Source of the DNA: Ferrimonas sediminicola
GTDB taxonomy: Bacteria > Pseudomonadota > Gammaproteobacteria > Enterobacterales > Shewanellaceae
Direction of reading: 5' to 3'
DNA: 64,000 nucleotides
Assembly: GCF_005116715.1 (NCBI RefSeq)
Contig: NZ_SWCI01000001.1
Span: forward strand, 434,001-498,000
Shown here: piece by piece, positions 40,027 to 50,288 of the stretch
How the letters are laid out: each line of letters begins with the position of its first letter
Position numbering within the stretch: the stretch's first letter is position 1
The notes under the pieces: generated by a model
The model's input: the letters and a program-made list of their open reading frames with translations, nothing else
The model's database searches: none
Told to the model about the DNA's origin: nothing
Position numbers and translations under genes: made by a program

Positions 40027-41157
40027 ATGGCCTGGAATGAGCCTGGAAATAAGGGAAATGACCCGTGGGGGAACCGCGGCGGTAATGATCAGGGACCACC
40101 GGACCTGGATCAGGTCTTCCGCAAACTCACTTCCCGCTTCGGCGGCAACCGGGGAGGCGGCGGCATCAACGCGGCCGCCGTCGGCATCGCCGTCATCCTG
40201 CTGGCCCTGGTGTGGGGCCTGTCCGGCTTCTACAAGATTGAGGAAGCGGAGAGGGGCGTAGTGCTGCGCTTCGGTCAGTACTATGAGCAGGTCGGTCCCG
40301 GCCTGGGCTGGAAGGCCACCTTTATCGATGAGGTGATTCCGGTCAACGTCAACAACATCCGCGAACTGCCGGCCTCCGGCATGATGCTGACCATGGATGA
40401 GAATGTGGTGGCGGTGCAGATGAAGGTGCAGTATCGCATCACCGATCCCCGCGCCTACCTGTTTAACGTGACCAATCCCGACGAGTCCCTCAACGAGGCG
40501 ATGGACAGTGCCCTGCGCTACGTGGTTGGCCACACCACCATGGACGACATCCTGACCACAGGCCGTGAGCAGGTGCGTCAGGACACCCGTGTTGAGCTGG
40601 AGGGGATCATCGAGCCCTATGGCCTGGGTCTGACCGTGGTGGACGTCAACCTGCTGCCCGCCCGTCCGCCAGAGGAGGTGAAGGACGCCTTCGATGACGC
40701 CATCTCCGCCCAGGAGGATGAGGAGCGTTTCGTGCGCGAGGCGGAAGCCTATGCCCGTGCCGTCGAGCCTGAAGCCCGAGGCCGGGTCCAGCGCATGGAG
40801 CAGGAGGCGACCGCTTACCGTGAGCGTGTCACCCTGGAAGCCCAGGGTGAGGTTACCCGCTTCGTTCAATTGCTGCCCCAATATCTGGCGGCGCCCGAGG
40901 TGACTCGCGAGCGCCTCTATCTGGAGACCATGGAGAAGGTGTTTGGTAACACCTCCAAGGTGATGGTCGATACTGAGGGCAACGGCTCCATGTTCTACCT
41001 GCCCCTGGACAAGATCATCGAGCGCTCCGGCAGTAAGAGTGCCCCCAAGGTGGGAGCCTCACAGATGAGCGAGAGCGACTCCCAGCCCTCCGGCACTTTT
41101 AATACCAACCGCGGCGCCAACAACCGCGGCGGCAGCATCCGTCAGGGGAGGAACTAA
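40027..41157 (+). CDS. hflK: FtsH protease modulator HflK
   Basis: A 376-residue inner-membrane SPFH-domain protein that forms a cage with HflC around FtsH. The N terminus is Gly/Asn-rich and cytoplasmic (GNKGNDPWGNRGGNDQGPPD), followed by one span (AAAVGIAVILLALVWGLSGF) and the Band 7 domain (EAERGVVLRFGQYYEQVGPG). A long helical domain and a Gly/Asn-rich tail follow. It starts 106 bases after hflX and is followed by hflC after 3 bases. Confidence 0.96.
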   Translation: MAWNEPGNKGNDPWGNRGGNDQGPPDLDQVFRKLTSRFGGNRGGGGINAAAVGIAVILLALVWGLSGFYKIEEAERGVVLRFGQYYEQVGPGLGWKATFIDEVIPVNVNNIRELPASGMMLTMDENVVAVQMKVQYRITDPRAYLFNVTNPDESLNEAMDSALRYVVGHTTMDDILTTGREQVRQDTRVELEGIIEPYGLGLTVVDVNLLPARPPEEVKDAFDDAISAQEDEERFVREAEAYARAVEPEARGRVQRMEQEATAYRERVTLEAQGEVTRFVQLLPQYLAAPEVTRERLYLETMEKVFGNTSKVMVDTEGNGSMFYLPLDKIIERSGSKSAPKVGASQMSESDSQPSGTFNTNRGANNRGGSIRQGRN

Positions 41158-41160
41158 GCC

Positions 41161-42045
41161 ATGAGACCCGCAGCTATTGTTACCCTGGTCCTGGTGTTCT
41201 TCCTGGGCCTGTCCAGCCTGTTCGTGGTCAGCGAAGGTGAGCGCGGCATCGTCAAGCGCTTCGGTAAGATCGCCAAGGATGCCGAAGGGGCCACCGTGGT
41301 TTACGAGCCCGGCTTGCACTTCAAGGTGCCGCTGATCGACTCGGTGATCCGTATGAATGCCCGGATCCTGACCCTGGATGCGCCGGCGGACCGCTTCGTG
41401 ACCTCCGAGAAGAAGGACCTGATGGTGGACTCCTACGTGAAGTGGCGCATCATCGATTTCGAAAGGTTCTTCCTCTCCACCTCTGGCGGCAACCAGTTGC
41501 AGGCGGAAGCGCTGCTGCAGAGCAAGATCAACAACGGCCTGCGCAGCGAGTTCGGTTCCCGCACCATCTCAGAGATCGTGTCCGGCAGCCGTGACGAACT
41601 GCAGCAGGAGGCGCTGAAGGCGGCCTCCGACAGTGCCCTGGAGCTCGGTATCAAGGTGGTCGACGTACGGGTGAAGCAGATCAACCTGCCCCGAGAGGTG
41701 AGCCAGTCGATTTACGACCGGATGCGCGCAGAGCGTACCGCCGTGGCCAAGGAGCACCGCTCCCAGGGCCGAGAGAAGGCCGAGATCATCCGGGCCTCGA
41801 TCGATGCCAAGGTAACGGTGATGCTGGCCGAGGCGGAGAAGAAGGCCAGGACCCTGCGCGGTCAGGGGGAAGCCCAGGCGGCCAAGGTTTACGCCGATGC
41901 CTACAACCGGGAACCTGAGTTCTACAGCTTCATGCGCAGCCTGGAAGCCTACGCCAAGTCCTTCGACAGCAAGCAGGACGTACTGGTGGTCTCCCCGGAC
42001 TCCGATTTCTTCCAGTATATGAAGGGTACCAACAAGGCCAAATGA
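41161..42045 (+). CDS. hflC: FtsH protease modulator HflC
   Basis: A 294-residue partner of HflK with an N-terminal span (AAIVTLVLVFFLGLSSLFVV), a Band 7 domain (SEGERGIVKRFGKIAKDAEG, then VYEPGLHFKVPLIDSV) and a long alpha-helical part (VSQSIYDRMRAERTAVAKEH, AKVYADAYNREPEFYSFMRS). It regulates FtsH-mediated turnover of membrane proteins from the periplasmic side. It ends before a terminator at 42061. Confidence 0.96.
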   Translation: MRPAAIVTLVLVFFLGLSSLFVVSEGERGIVKRFGKIAKDAEGATVVYEPGLHFKVPLIDSVIRMNARILTLDAPADRFVTSEKKDLMVDSYVKWRIIDFERFFLSTSGGNQLQAEALLQSKINNGLRSEFGSRTISEIVSGSRDELQQEALKAASDSALELGIKVVDVRVKQINLPREVSQSIYDRMRAERTAVAKEHRSQGREKAEIIRASIDAKVTVMLAEAEKKARTLRGQGEAQAAKVYADAYNREPEFYSFMRSLEAYAKSFDSKQDVLVVSPDSDFFQYMKGTNKAK

Positions 42046-42060
42046 TCGAGGCCTGCCTGA

Positions 42061-42087
42061 AAAGCCCGGCCCGCCGCCGGGCTTTTT
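42061..42087 (+). terminator. hflKC terminator
   Basis: Stem AAAGCCCGGC / GCCGGGCTTT with a 5-base loop and a T run. Confidence 0.85.
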
Positions 42088-42106
42088 CATTGAAGGAGAG
42101 TCACTT

Positions 42107-42295
42107 ATGTCTGAGTCCTGGCTAATTGCCCTGGGATTGCTGCTGCTGATGGAGGGGATCGGCCCGGCGCTGTTCCCCCGTCAATGGCGGGCGGCGGTCT
42201 CCGAATTGAGCCGTCAACCCGACGCCATGCTGCGGCGCATCGGCGGTGCCCTGGTGACTGCGGGTGCGGTAATAATGTACATTTTTTCTCGATAA
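42107..42295 (+). CDS. DUF2065 inner-membrane protein (YjeT-like)
   Basis: A 62-residue protein with two hydrophobic spans (LIALGLLLLMEGIGPALFP and RIGGALVTAGAVIMYIF) separated by a basic loop (RQWRAAVSELSRQPDAMLRR). This is the DUF2065 pattern of E. coli YjeT, which lies between hflC and purA there as well. Function unknown. AAGGAGAG precedes the ATG. Because the hflKC terminator precedes it, it may depend on readthrough or its own promoter. Confidence 0.9.
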   Translation: MSESWLIALGLLLLMEGIGPALFPRQWRAAVSELSRQPDAMLRRIGGALVTAGAVIMYIFSR

Positions 42296-42324
42296 CGGCT
42301 GTTTTGCTCAGGCTGTTTTGCTAG

Positions 42325-43653
<1,329 letters not shown>

Positions 43654-43733
43654 CGGCGATAGTGACGGGGCCATCTGGCCCCGTTATGCTATGTTGGACT
43701 ACAGATTGAACACCCCGGGCCGATAACCTGAGT

Positions 43734-44363
43734 ATGAGACGACTGCTGCTGCTGCTGACAACCCTGATGCTGATGGCCCCTGCCCGTGCGGAACTGCAGG
43801 CGGTGGAGCTGTACTCACAGGATGCGCTGCTGCAGATGCTTCGCGCCAACACCCACCTGATGCAGATGCGCCGGGATGAGTGTCAGCTGGTGGAGGACGT
43901 GCGCGCCCACGCCAAGGTGCTCAAGGAGCCCGCCTACCAAATGCTGTGGGCCGACATGCTGATGTACGGCGTCTGCATCGACAAGGATGTCCGTGAAGGG
44001 TTCTATTACCTGGAGACGGCGTCGGAATCCGGCCTGCCCGATGCCCTGGAGCAGCTGGCCCGCTACTACCGCATCGGCAAGTTCACCCTGGTGAACAATG
44101 AGCTGGCGGTACACTACTACAAGCTGGCGTCGGAGCAGGGCCACCTGCGTGCCCGCTTCGATCTGGTACGCATGTACCTCAGGGGGCATGGTGCTCCCCG
44201 GGACTACCCCCAGGCCTACCGCTGGCTGTTCGAGGAGGTGTACCGGCGAGAGGAGGATCAGCAGCTCGCCGCCACTCTGCTGGCTCAACTGGAGCCGTTG
44301 ATCCCGCCCCGTGAAGTGGCCGCCATCCGCGCCGATCAGAAATTTCAGGATAAGTACCGCTGA
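43734..44363 (+). CDS. motX: Sodium-driven flagellar motor protein MotX
   Basis: A 209-residue secreted protein with a signal peptide (RLLLLLTTLMLMAPARA-EL) and Sel1-like repeats (LPDALEQLARYYRIGKFTLV, HLRARFDLVRMYLRGHGAP). The N-terminal half has the MotX features YSQDALLQMLRANTHLMQMR, DECQLVEDVRAHA and VCIDKDVREGFYYLETASES, matching Vibrio MotX as I recall it. In Vibrio, MotX and MotY form the T ring that holds PomA/PomB stators. This implies a sodium-driven polar flagellum. A generic Sel1 protein is the alternative. Confidence 0.8.
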   Translation: MRRLLLLLTTLMLMAPARAELQAVELYSQDALLQMLRANTHLMQMRRDECQLVEDVRAHAKVLKEPAYQMLWADMLMYGVCIDKDVREGFYYLETASESGLPDALEQLARYYRIGKFTLVNNELAVHYYKLASEQGHLRARFDLVRMYLRGHGAPRDYPQAYRWLFEEVYRREEDQQLAATLLAQLEPLIPPREVAAIRADQKFQDKYR

Positions 44364-44416
44364 TTGTCGGTATACTTGAAGCTAAATTCCCTATTTTTCT
44401 ACGAGAATATTTACTA

Positions 44417-46882
44417 TTGGATAAAAACGATCCCCATTATCAGCGCGAGGCTGAGAAGTACGAAAACCCGATCCCCAGCCGGGAGTACCTGCTGCAGTTG
44501 ATCACCGAAGGCCGCGGCCTGATTGGCCGCGACGAGCTGGCTGCCGAGCTGGGCCTGGAGGGTGAGCAGTATATCGCCCTGATGCGCCGACTGCGCGCCA
44601 TGGAGCGCGATGGCCAACTGGTCTACACCCGCAAGGGGCGTTACGGCATCCCGGAGAAGATGGATCTGCTCACCGGTACGGTGATCGGCCATCGCGACGG
44701 TTTCGGCTTCTTCCGCCCCGATGACGGCAGCCAGGACCTGTTTCTGACCGAGCGCACCATGCACAGCGTGCTGCACGGCGACCGGGTCATGGCTCAGGGG
44801 GATCGCCATGATCGCCGTGGTCGCCAGGAGGGACGGATCGTCCGGGTGCTGGAGCCGAGAAACCCGATGATCATCGGCCGCTACTTCACCGAAGACGGGG
44901 TCGGCTTCGTGGTGCCCGATGACCGGCGCATCAGCCAGGATGTCCTGATCCATGAAGGGGACCGAATGGGGGCGCGTCTCGGCCAGGTGGTGTCCGTCGA
45001 GCTGGTCCAGCGCCCCGGACGTCACACCCATGCCAGGGGTAAGGTGATTGAGGTGCTGGGGAACGACATGGATCCCGGCATGGAGATCGAGATCGCCCTG
45101 CGTAACCATGATCTGCCCCATCAGTGGCCTCAGGCGGTGCTTAGCGAGGTGGCGGCGATCGACGACGAGGTGGCCGAAGAGGACAAGAGGGGCAGGGAGG
45201 ACCTGCGCCATCTGCCCCTGGTGACCATCGACGGTGAGGATGCCCGTGACTTCGACGATGCGGTCTACTGTGAGAAGAAGCGCGGCGGTGGCTGGCGGCT
45301 GTGGGTGGCCATCGCCGATGTCAGCCACTATGTGCGCACCGGCACCCCCCTGGATGATGAGGCGATCAAGCGCGGCAACTCCGTCTACTTCCCGGCCCAG
45401 GTGATCCCCATGCTGCCGGAGAAGCTCTCCAATGGACTCTGCTCCCTGAACCCTGGCGTCGACCGCCTGTGCATGGTGGCGGAGATGACCGTTTCCAGGG
45501 GAGGCAACCTCTCCGGCTTCAAGTTCTACCCGGCGGTGATGCACTCCCACGCGCGCCTGACCTACACCAAGGTGGCAGCGATGCTCGATGGCGATCAGCG
45601 CCTTCAGCAGCGCTACGCCGGCATCCTACCCCACCTGCAGGAGCTGCACCGGCTCTACGGCGCCCTGGATGAGGCGCGGCTGAAGCGTGGTGCCCTGGTG
45701 CTGGAGACCACCGAAACTCAGTTTATCTTCAACGCCGACCGCCGCATCGAGCAGATCGTGCCGCGGGAGCGCAACGTGGCCCACAAGATGATCGAGGAGT
45801 GCATGATCCTCGCCAACGTGGCCGCCGCCAAGTTCGTCAAGAAGCACAAGGGGGAGACCCTGTACCGGGTCCACGAAGGTCCCAGCGAGTCCAAGCTCAA
45901 GTCCCTGAGAGACTTCCTTGGTCAGCAGGGGTTGCACCTGGGTGGCGGCGAGGAGCCCCAACCGAAGGATATCGCCAAATTGCTTGCCTCTCTGGAGGGG
46001 CGGGGCGATGCCGAACTGGTGACCACCATGGTACTGCGCTCGATGAAGCAGGCGGTCTACAGCCCGGATGACCAGGGCCACTTCGGCCTGGCGCTGCAGG
46101 GTTACAGCCACTTCACCTCCCCCATTCGCCGCTACCCGGACCTGATTCTGCACCGGGTGATCCGTGCCCTGCTGGTGAAGGACCAGGGCCTGATTCGCAA
46201 GGCGATGGACAAGATGAAGGGACGCGGCCAGGATGGCGCCGCCGTGCACTATGGTACCCAGCAACTGGTGGAACTGGGCGATCACTGCTCCCTGACCGAA
46301 CGCCGTGCCGACGACGCCACCCGGGACGTGTCCGACTGGCTCAAGTGCGAGTTCATGCAGGATCACGTGGGAGATAGCTTCGACGCGGTGATCAGCGGCG
46401 TCACCAGCTTCGGCCTGTTTGTGCGCCTCAACAGATATCACATCGATGGCCTGGTGCACATCTCCAGCCTGGAGAACGACTACTTCCATTTCGACGCGGT
46501 GCGTCAAGGGCTCTACGGTGAGCACAGCGGCAAGCGTTATCGTCTTGGTGATGAGGTTCGGGTGAAGGTGTTGTCCGTGAAACTGGACGATCGTCAGATC
46601 GAGCTGGGCATGGTGGAGGAGAAGGGCGTCGGCAAGAAGATGAAGGCCAAGGCCAAGTCCAGCCGTAAGCCGGCCCAGAAGCAGCCTCAAAAGCCAGCCG
46701 AGAAGCAGTCGCAGAAGGGGCCCTACAAGGCTGGCGACGCCAAAACCAAGGCCAAGGGCAAGTCCGGTCGCGGCAAGGGCGGCAAGCCCCACTCCGACGG
46801 ACGCGCCCAGGGCGGCCAGAAACAAGCCACGGGCCGGGATAAGCCGGCCAAGCAGAAGAGTAATAAGCGGAACAAGCGGTAA
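44417..46882 (+). CDS. rnr: Ribonuclease R
   Basis: An 821-residue RNB-family 3'-5' exoribonuclease able to degrade structured RNA. In order: N-terminal helix-turn-helix ([20 protein letters not shown]), two cold-shock domains ([20 protein letters not shown]), the RNB catalytic domain ([20 protein letters not shown] with the catalytic Asps), an S1 domain ([20 protein letters not shown]) and a long Lys-rich tail (residues ~735-821). The start is a TTG at 44417 giving [17 protein letters not shown], the family N terminus. rlmB starts at the last A of its stop codon. Confidence 0.96.
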   Translation: MDKNDPHYQREAEKYENPIPSREYLLQLITEGRGLIGRDELAAELGLEGEQYIALMRRLRAMERDGQLVYTRKGRYGIPEKMDLLTGTVIGHRDGFGFFRPDDGSQDLFLTERTMHSVLHGDRVMAQGDRHDRRGRQEGRIVRVLEPRNPMIIGRYFTEDGVGFVVPDDRRISQDVLIHEGDRMGARLGQVVSVELVQRPGRHTHARGKVIEVLGNDMDPGMEIEIALRNHDLPHQWPQAVLSEVAAIDDEVAEEDKRGREDLRHLPLVTIDGEDARDFDDAVYCEKKRGGGWRLWVAIADVSHYVRTGTPLDDEAIKRGNSVYFPAQVIPMLPEKLSNGLCSLNPGVDRLCMVAEMTVSRGGNLSGFKFYPAVMHSHARLTYTKVAAMLDGDQRLQQRYAGILPHLQELHRLYGALDEARLKRGALVLETTETQFIFNADRRIEQIVPRERNVAHKMIEECMILANVAAAKFVKKHKGETLYRVHEGPSESKLKSLRDFLGQQGLHLGGGEEPQPKDIAKLLASLEGRGDAELVTTMVLRSMKQAVYSPDDQGHFGLALQGYSHFTSPIRRYPDLILHRVIRALLVKDQGLIRKAMDKMKGRGQDGAAVHYGTQQLVELGDHCSLTERRADDATRDVSDWLKCEFMQDHVGDSFDAVISGVTSFGLFVRLNRYHIDGLVHISSLENDYFHFDAVRQGLYGEHSGKRYRLGDEVRVKVLSVKLDDRQIELGMVEEKGVGKKMKAKAKSSRKPAQKQPQKPAEKQSQKGPYKAGDAKTKAKGKSGRGKGGKPHSDGRAQGGQKQATGRDKPAKQKSNKRNKR

Positions 46883-47619
46883 TGAAACAAGAGATGGTGT
46901 TTGGCCTCCACGCGGTGGAGGCGCTGTTGCAGTCTGAACCTGAGCGGATTAAGGCGATCTGGCTGCTCAAGGGGAGGGACGACGAGCGCCTGCACAGGAT
47001 TCTGCAGTTGGCCAAGCAGAATGGCATCAGCTGCCAGCCTGCGGCACGCAAGGCCCTGGACGACAAGGCGGGTTCGCCTCAGCACCAGGGAGTGGTCGCC
47101 GCCGCCAAGCCCGCCCCGGTGAAGGGAGAGGCCGAGCTGGCCGCCCTGCTGGACGGGGTGGCGACGCCGCTGCTGCTGATACTCGATGGCGTCACCGATC
47201 CCCACAACCTGGGCGCCTGCCTGCGCAGCGCCGACGCCACCGGTGTCCATGGGGTGGTGGTGCCCCGGGATCGCTCCGCCAGTCTGGGGCCGGTGGTGCG
47301 CAAGGTGGCGGTGGGCGCTGCCGAGTCCGTGCCGCTGTTCCAGGTGACCAACCTGGCCCGTACCATGAGGGATCTTCAGGAGCGGGGGATCTGGATCGTC
47401 GGCACCGCCGGTGAGGCGGCCCATGACCTGTACCAGGCCAAACTGAACGGCCCCCTGGCGATCACCATGGGCGCCGAAGGCAAGGGGATGCGTCGTCTGA
47501 CCCGGGAGCACTGCGATGAGCTGATCTCCATCCCCATGGCCGGGGTGGTTACCAGCCTCAATGTGTCGGTGGCCACCGGCGTCTGCCTCTATGAAGCGGT
47601 GCGTCAGCGCCGCAGCTAG
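46882..47619 (+). CDS. rlmB: 23S rRNA (Gm2251) 2'-O-methyltransferase RlmB
   Basis: A 245-residue SPOUT methyltransferase. The N-terminal substrate-binding domain ([20 protein letters not shown]) is followed by the trefoil-knot domain with [40 protein letters not shown] and [20 protein letters not shown]. It is coupled to rnr (TAATG), the usual rnr-rlmB pair. A bidirectional terminator follows. Confidence 0.96.
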   Translation: MKQEMVFGLHAVEALLQSEPERIKAIWLLKGRDDERLHRILQLAKQNGISCQPAARKALDDKAGSPQHQGVVAAAKPAPVKGEAELAALLDGVATPLLLILDGVTDPHNLGACLRSADATGVHGVVVPRDRSASLGPVVRKVAVGAAESVPLFQVTNLARTMRDLQERGIWIVGTAGEAAHDLYQAKLNGPLAITMGAEGKGMRRLTREHCDELISIPMAGVVTSLNVSVATGVCLYEAVRQRRS

Positions 47620-47635
47620 GAGTGGCTTGGAACAA

Positions 47636-47660
47636 CAAGGGCGCCGTTTGGCGCCCTTGC
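47636..47660. terminator. Hairpin between rlmB and the DUF481 gene
   Basis: Perfect 10-bp stem CAAGGGCGCC / GGCGCCCTTG with a 4-base loop between convergent genes; T-rich tracts are weak. Confidence 0.55.
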
Positions 47661-47677
47661 TGATCCTGGCGGGCGCC

Positions 47678-48430
47678 TTAGAAGGTGTAGAGCAGGTTGA
47701 CCGTGGAGATGATGTCGGTACGTTCGCTGTTCTCCGGTACCCGGTCGGTGAACTTGAGGTCGGTACCGATCTTCAGAGCCAGATCCGCCCACAGCTGGTT
47801 GCGGATGGACATCTTCAGGGTCGCTACGGTGTTGCGGTTACCGGTTTCCACCGCCCCCTCGGTGTTGAAGGTGGTGTACTCGTGCAGCCGCTGGGAGAAC
47901 TTGCCGGAGAAACGGGCAATCCCCTCGTCGGTGGAGCGTCTGCCTCCCTGGTCGGCATCGGTCAGGTTGGGCTCGTTGTACCGGTAACCGCCACCCACTT
48001 CCAGAGAGAGCTTGGTGTGGCGCCTATCGACAAGGGTGGAACCGTACCCGGCGGAGTAGATCTGCTGGCGGGTGAAGGAGCCGAACTTGTCCCAGAGCAG
48101 TTCACTACGGCCATAGATGTAGTTGCTGCCGCCGAGCTTGTAATCCAGCTGATACTCCAGGGTGTACTGCTCGGCGGTGGTACTCTGGTTGTCCGAGGCA
48201 AAATAGGCCTTGAGAACGGTTTCATGCTTGGCGGCGTCGGCATCGTACACCAGCTTTCCCCGGCCGTTGAAGTTACTGGATTCGGAGTTGCCGGAGGTGA
48301 ACTGCAGACCCAGTTCGACTTCGGCGTCGAGGCGGTCTTCGGGCTCCTTATATTCAGGCGGCACCAGGGCCAGGGCCTGGGGCGCCACAAGCAGCAGCGG
48401 CAGCGGCAGCCAGTAGGGTGTCTTTAACAC
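47678..48430 (-). CDS. DUF481 outer-membrane protein (YdiY-like)
   Basis: A 250-residue protein with a signal peptide (YWLPLPLLLVAPQALA). The DUF481 features are AEVELGLQFTSGNSESSNFN, repeated amphipathic strands and a C-terminal aromatic strand ending in LLYTF, as for an outer-membrane barrel. The family is described as salt-induced outer-membrane proteins of unknown role. The gene lies between rlmB and rpsF and is transcribed alone. Confidence 0.85.
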   Translation of the reverse strand: MLKTPYWLPLPLLLVAPQALALVPPEYKEPEDRLDAEVELGLQFTSGNSESSNFNGRGKLVYDADAAKHETVLKAYFASDNQSTTAEQYTLEYQLDYKLGGSNYIYGRSELLWDKFGSFTRQQIYSAGYGSTLVDRRHTKLSLEVGGGYRYNEPNLTDADQGGRRSTDEGIARFSGKFSQRLHEYTTFNTEGAVETGNRNTVATLKMSIRNQLWADLALKIGTDLKFTDRVPENSERTDIISTVNLLYTF

Positions 48431-48586
48431 TGTGTTTGTGCACTCTTGTCATTATGGGGTGAGCCCGTTGCGGGCCTGTAGCAGTGACACAGTGTACTCT
48501 GCCCCAGGCACCAGGGAAAGGCGTCGCTCAACCGGCGTCGTGGCCGGTGGTCTGTGCTAAACTCCGCTGCGGATTGGCCAATCTCC

Positions 48587-48615
48587 TTGCCCGGCGGGCG
48601 GGATTGCTGTAATAT
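48587..48615 (+). promoter_or_regulatory. Sigma70 promoter of the rpsF operon
   Basis: TTGCCC (48587-48592) and TAATAT (48610-48615) with a 17-base spacer, followed by a GC-rich discriminator. The rpsF start is 90 bases downstream, leaving a leader that could take part in ribosomal-protein autoregulation. Confidence 0.6.
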
Positions 48616-48704
48616 GCGCCGGCTAATCAGCCGAAACCCTTTTTGTTCCTTGCCTCTAGGTCCGGCTGAGCCTGCAAGAGGCTGAATAACCGTAAGGATC
48701 AATA

Positions 48705-49103
48705 ATGCGTCATTACGAAATCGTATTTATGGTTCACCCTGATCAGAGTGAACAGGTTCCTGGCATGATCGAGCGTTACACCGCTACCATCACCAAAGAT
48801 GGTGGTTCTGTAACCCGTCTGGAAGACTGGGGCCGTCGCCAGCTGGCATACCCAATTGAGAAGCTGCACAAGGCTCACTATGTGCTGGTTAACGCCGAAG
48901 CTACCGCTGAGGCCATCGAGGAGCTGGAAACTGCTTTCCGCTTCAACGATGCCGTTATCCGCAGCATGGTAATCCGCACCAAGGGCGCCATCACCGAGCC
49001 TTCCGCCATGGCGAAAGCCAAGGAAGAGCGTCGTGAGCGTGAAGAGCGTCGCGAAGCCAAGCCTGCTCCTGCACCTGCTGCTGAGGAAGCCAAGGCCGAG
49101 TAA
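48705..49103 (+). CDS. rpsF: 30S ribosomal protein S6
   Basis: A 132-residue protein beginning [20 protein letters not shown], with [22 protein letters not shown] as the conserved core. The tail is unusually rich in Glu, Lys, Arg and Ala ([18 protein letters not shown]), as in several gammaproteobacterial S6 proteins that are trimmed and glutamylated by RimK in E. coli. First gene of rpsF-priB-rpsR-rplI. Confidence 0.98.
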   Translation: MRHYEIVFMVHPDQSEQVPGMIERYTATITKDGGSVTRLEDWGRRQLAYPIEKLHKAHYVLVNAEATAEAIEELETAFRFNDAVIRSMVIRTKGAITEPSAMAKAKEERREREERREAKPAPAPAAEEAKAE

Positions 49104-49108
49104 TCGCT

Positions 49109-49656
<548 letters not shown>

Positions 49657-49697
49657 GTTCGGCATTAGGTTAACCCTTTAAAGTAGAGGAAAAGGTA

Positions 49698-50147
49698 ATG
49701 GAAGTTATTCTGCTGGATAAAATTGCCAAGCTGGGCGGTCTGGGTGACAAGGTAACCGTAAAATCCGGTTACGCTCGTAACTACCTGCTGCCTCAAGGCA
49801 AAGCGGTATTCGCTAGCGAAGCCAACATCGCTGAGTTTGAAGCTCGTCGCGCCGATCTGGAAAAGAACATCGCTGACAAGCTGGCTGCTGCCGAGGCTCG
49901 TGCCGAGAAGCTGGCCGCTCTGGAAGCCGTTGTTATCGCCTCCAAGGCTGGTGACGAAGGTAAGCTGTTCGGTTCCATCGGTACCCGTGACATCGCTGAT
50001 GCCATCACCGCTGCCGGTGTTGAAGTAGTGAAGTCCGAAGTTCGTCTGCCTGAAGGCGCCCTGCGTCACACCGGCGAATTCGACATCGCTATCGCTCTGC
50101 ACAGCGAAGTGAGCACCAACGTTAAGCTGAACGTTGTTGCCGAGTAA
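49698..50147 (+). CDS. rplI: 50S ribosomal protein L9
   Basis: A 149-residue protein with the N-terminal rRNA-binding domain ([20 protein letters not shown] and [14 protein letters not shown]), a long connecting helix and a C-terminal domain. Last gene of the rpsF operon; a strong terminator follows. Confidence 0.98.
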   Translation: MEVILLDKIAKLGGLGDKVTVKSGYARNYLLPQGKAVFASEANIAEFEARRADLEKNIADKLAAAEARAEKLAALEAVVIASKAGDEGKLFGSIGTRDIADAITAAGVEVVKSEVRLPEGALRHTGEFDIAIALHSEVSTNVKLNVVAE

Positions 50148-50171
50148 TCTACCGAGTTAATTGGAAGATTG

Positions 50172-50205
50172 AAAAACACCGCCTAGGGGCGGTGTTTTTT
50201 TTTGC
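50172..50205 (+). terminator. rpsF operon terminator
   Basis: Perfect 10-bp stem AAACACCGCC / GGCGGTGTTT with a 4-base loop and a long T run. Confidence 0.9.
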
Positions 50206-50243
50206 TCGAGCCCCTGGGGGGTCGGCCAGCGGCTGATAGCTGG

Positions 50244-50272
50244 CAACAAAAAAGGCCCCGGCGGGGCCTTTT
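50244..50272 (-). terminator. Terminator of the S46 peptidase gene
   Basis: Perfect stem AAAAGGCCCC / GGGGCCTTTT with a 3-base loop; on the minus strand it is followed by TTTTTTG-type text, fitting termination of the peptidase gene. Confidence 0.8.
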
Positions 50273-50288
50273 GAGTGAGCAGCCCGGA

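Noticed and set aside
45626-46825. 399-codon minus-strand frame opposite rnr
   Set aside because: Lies wholly within rnr and mirrors its codon bias; no ribosome binding site or family features.
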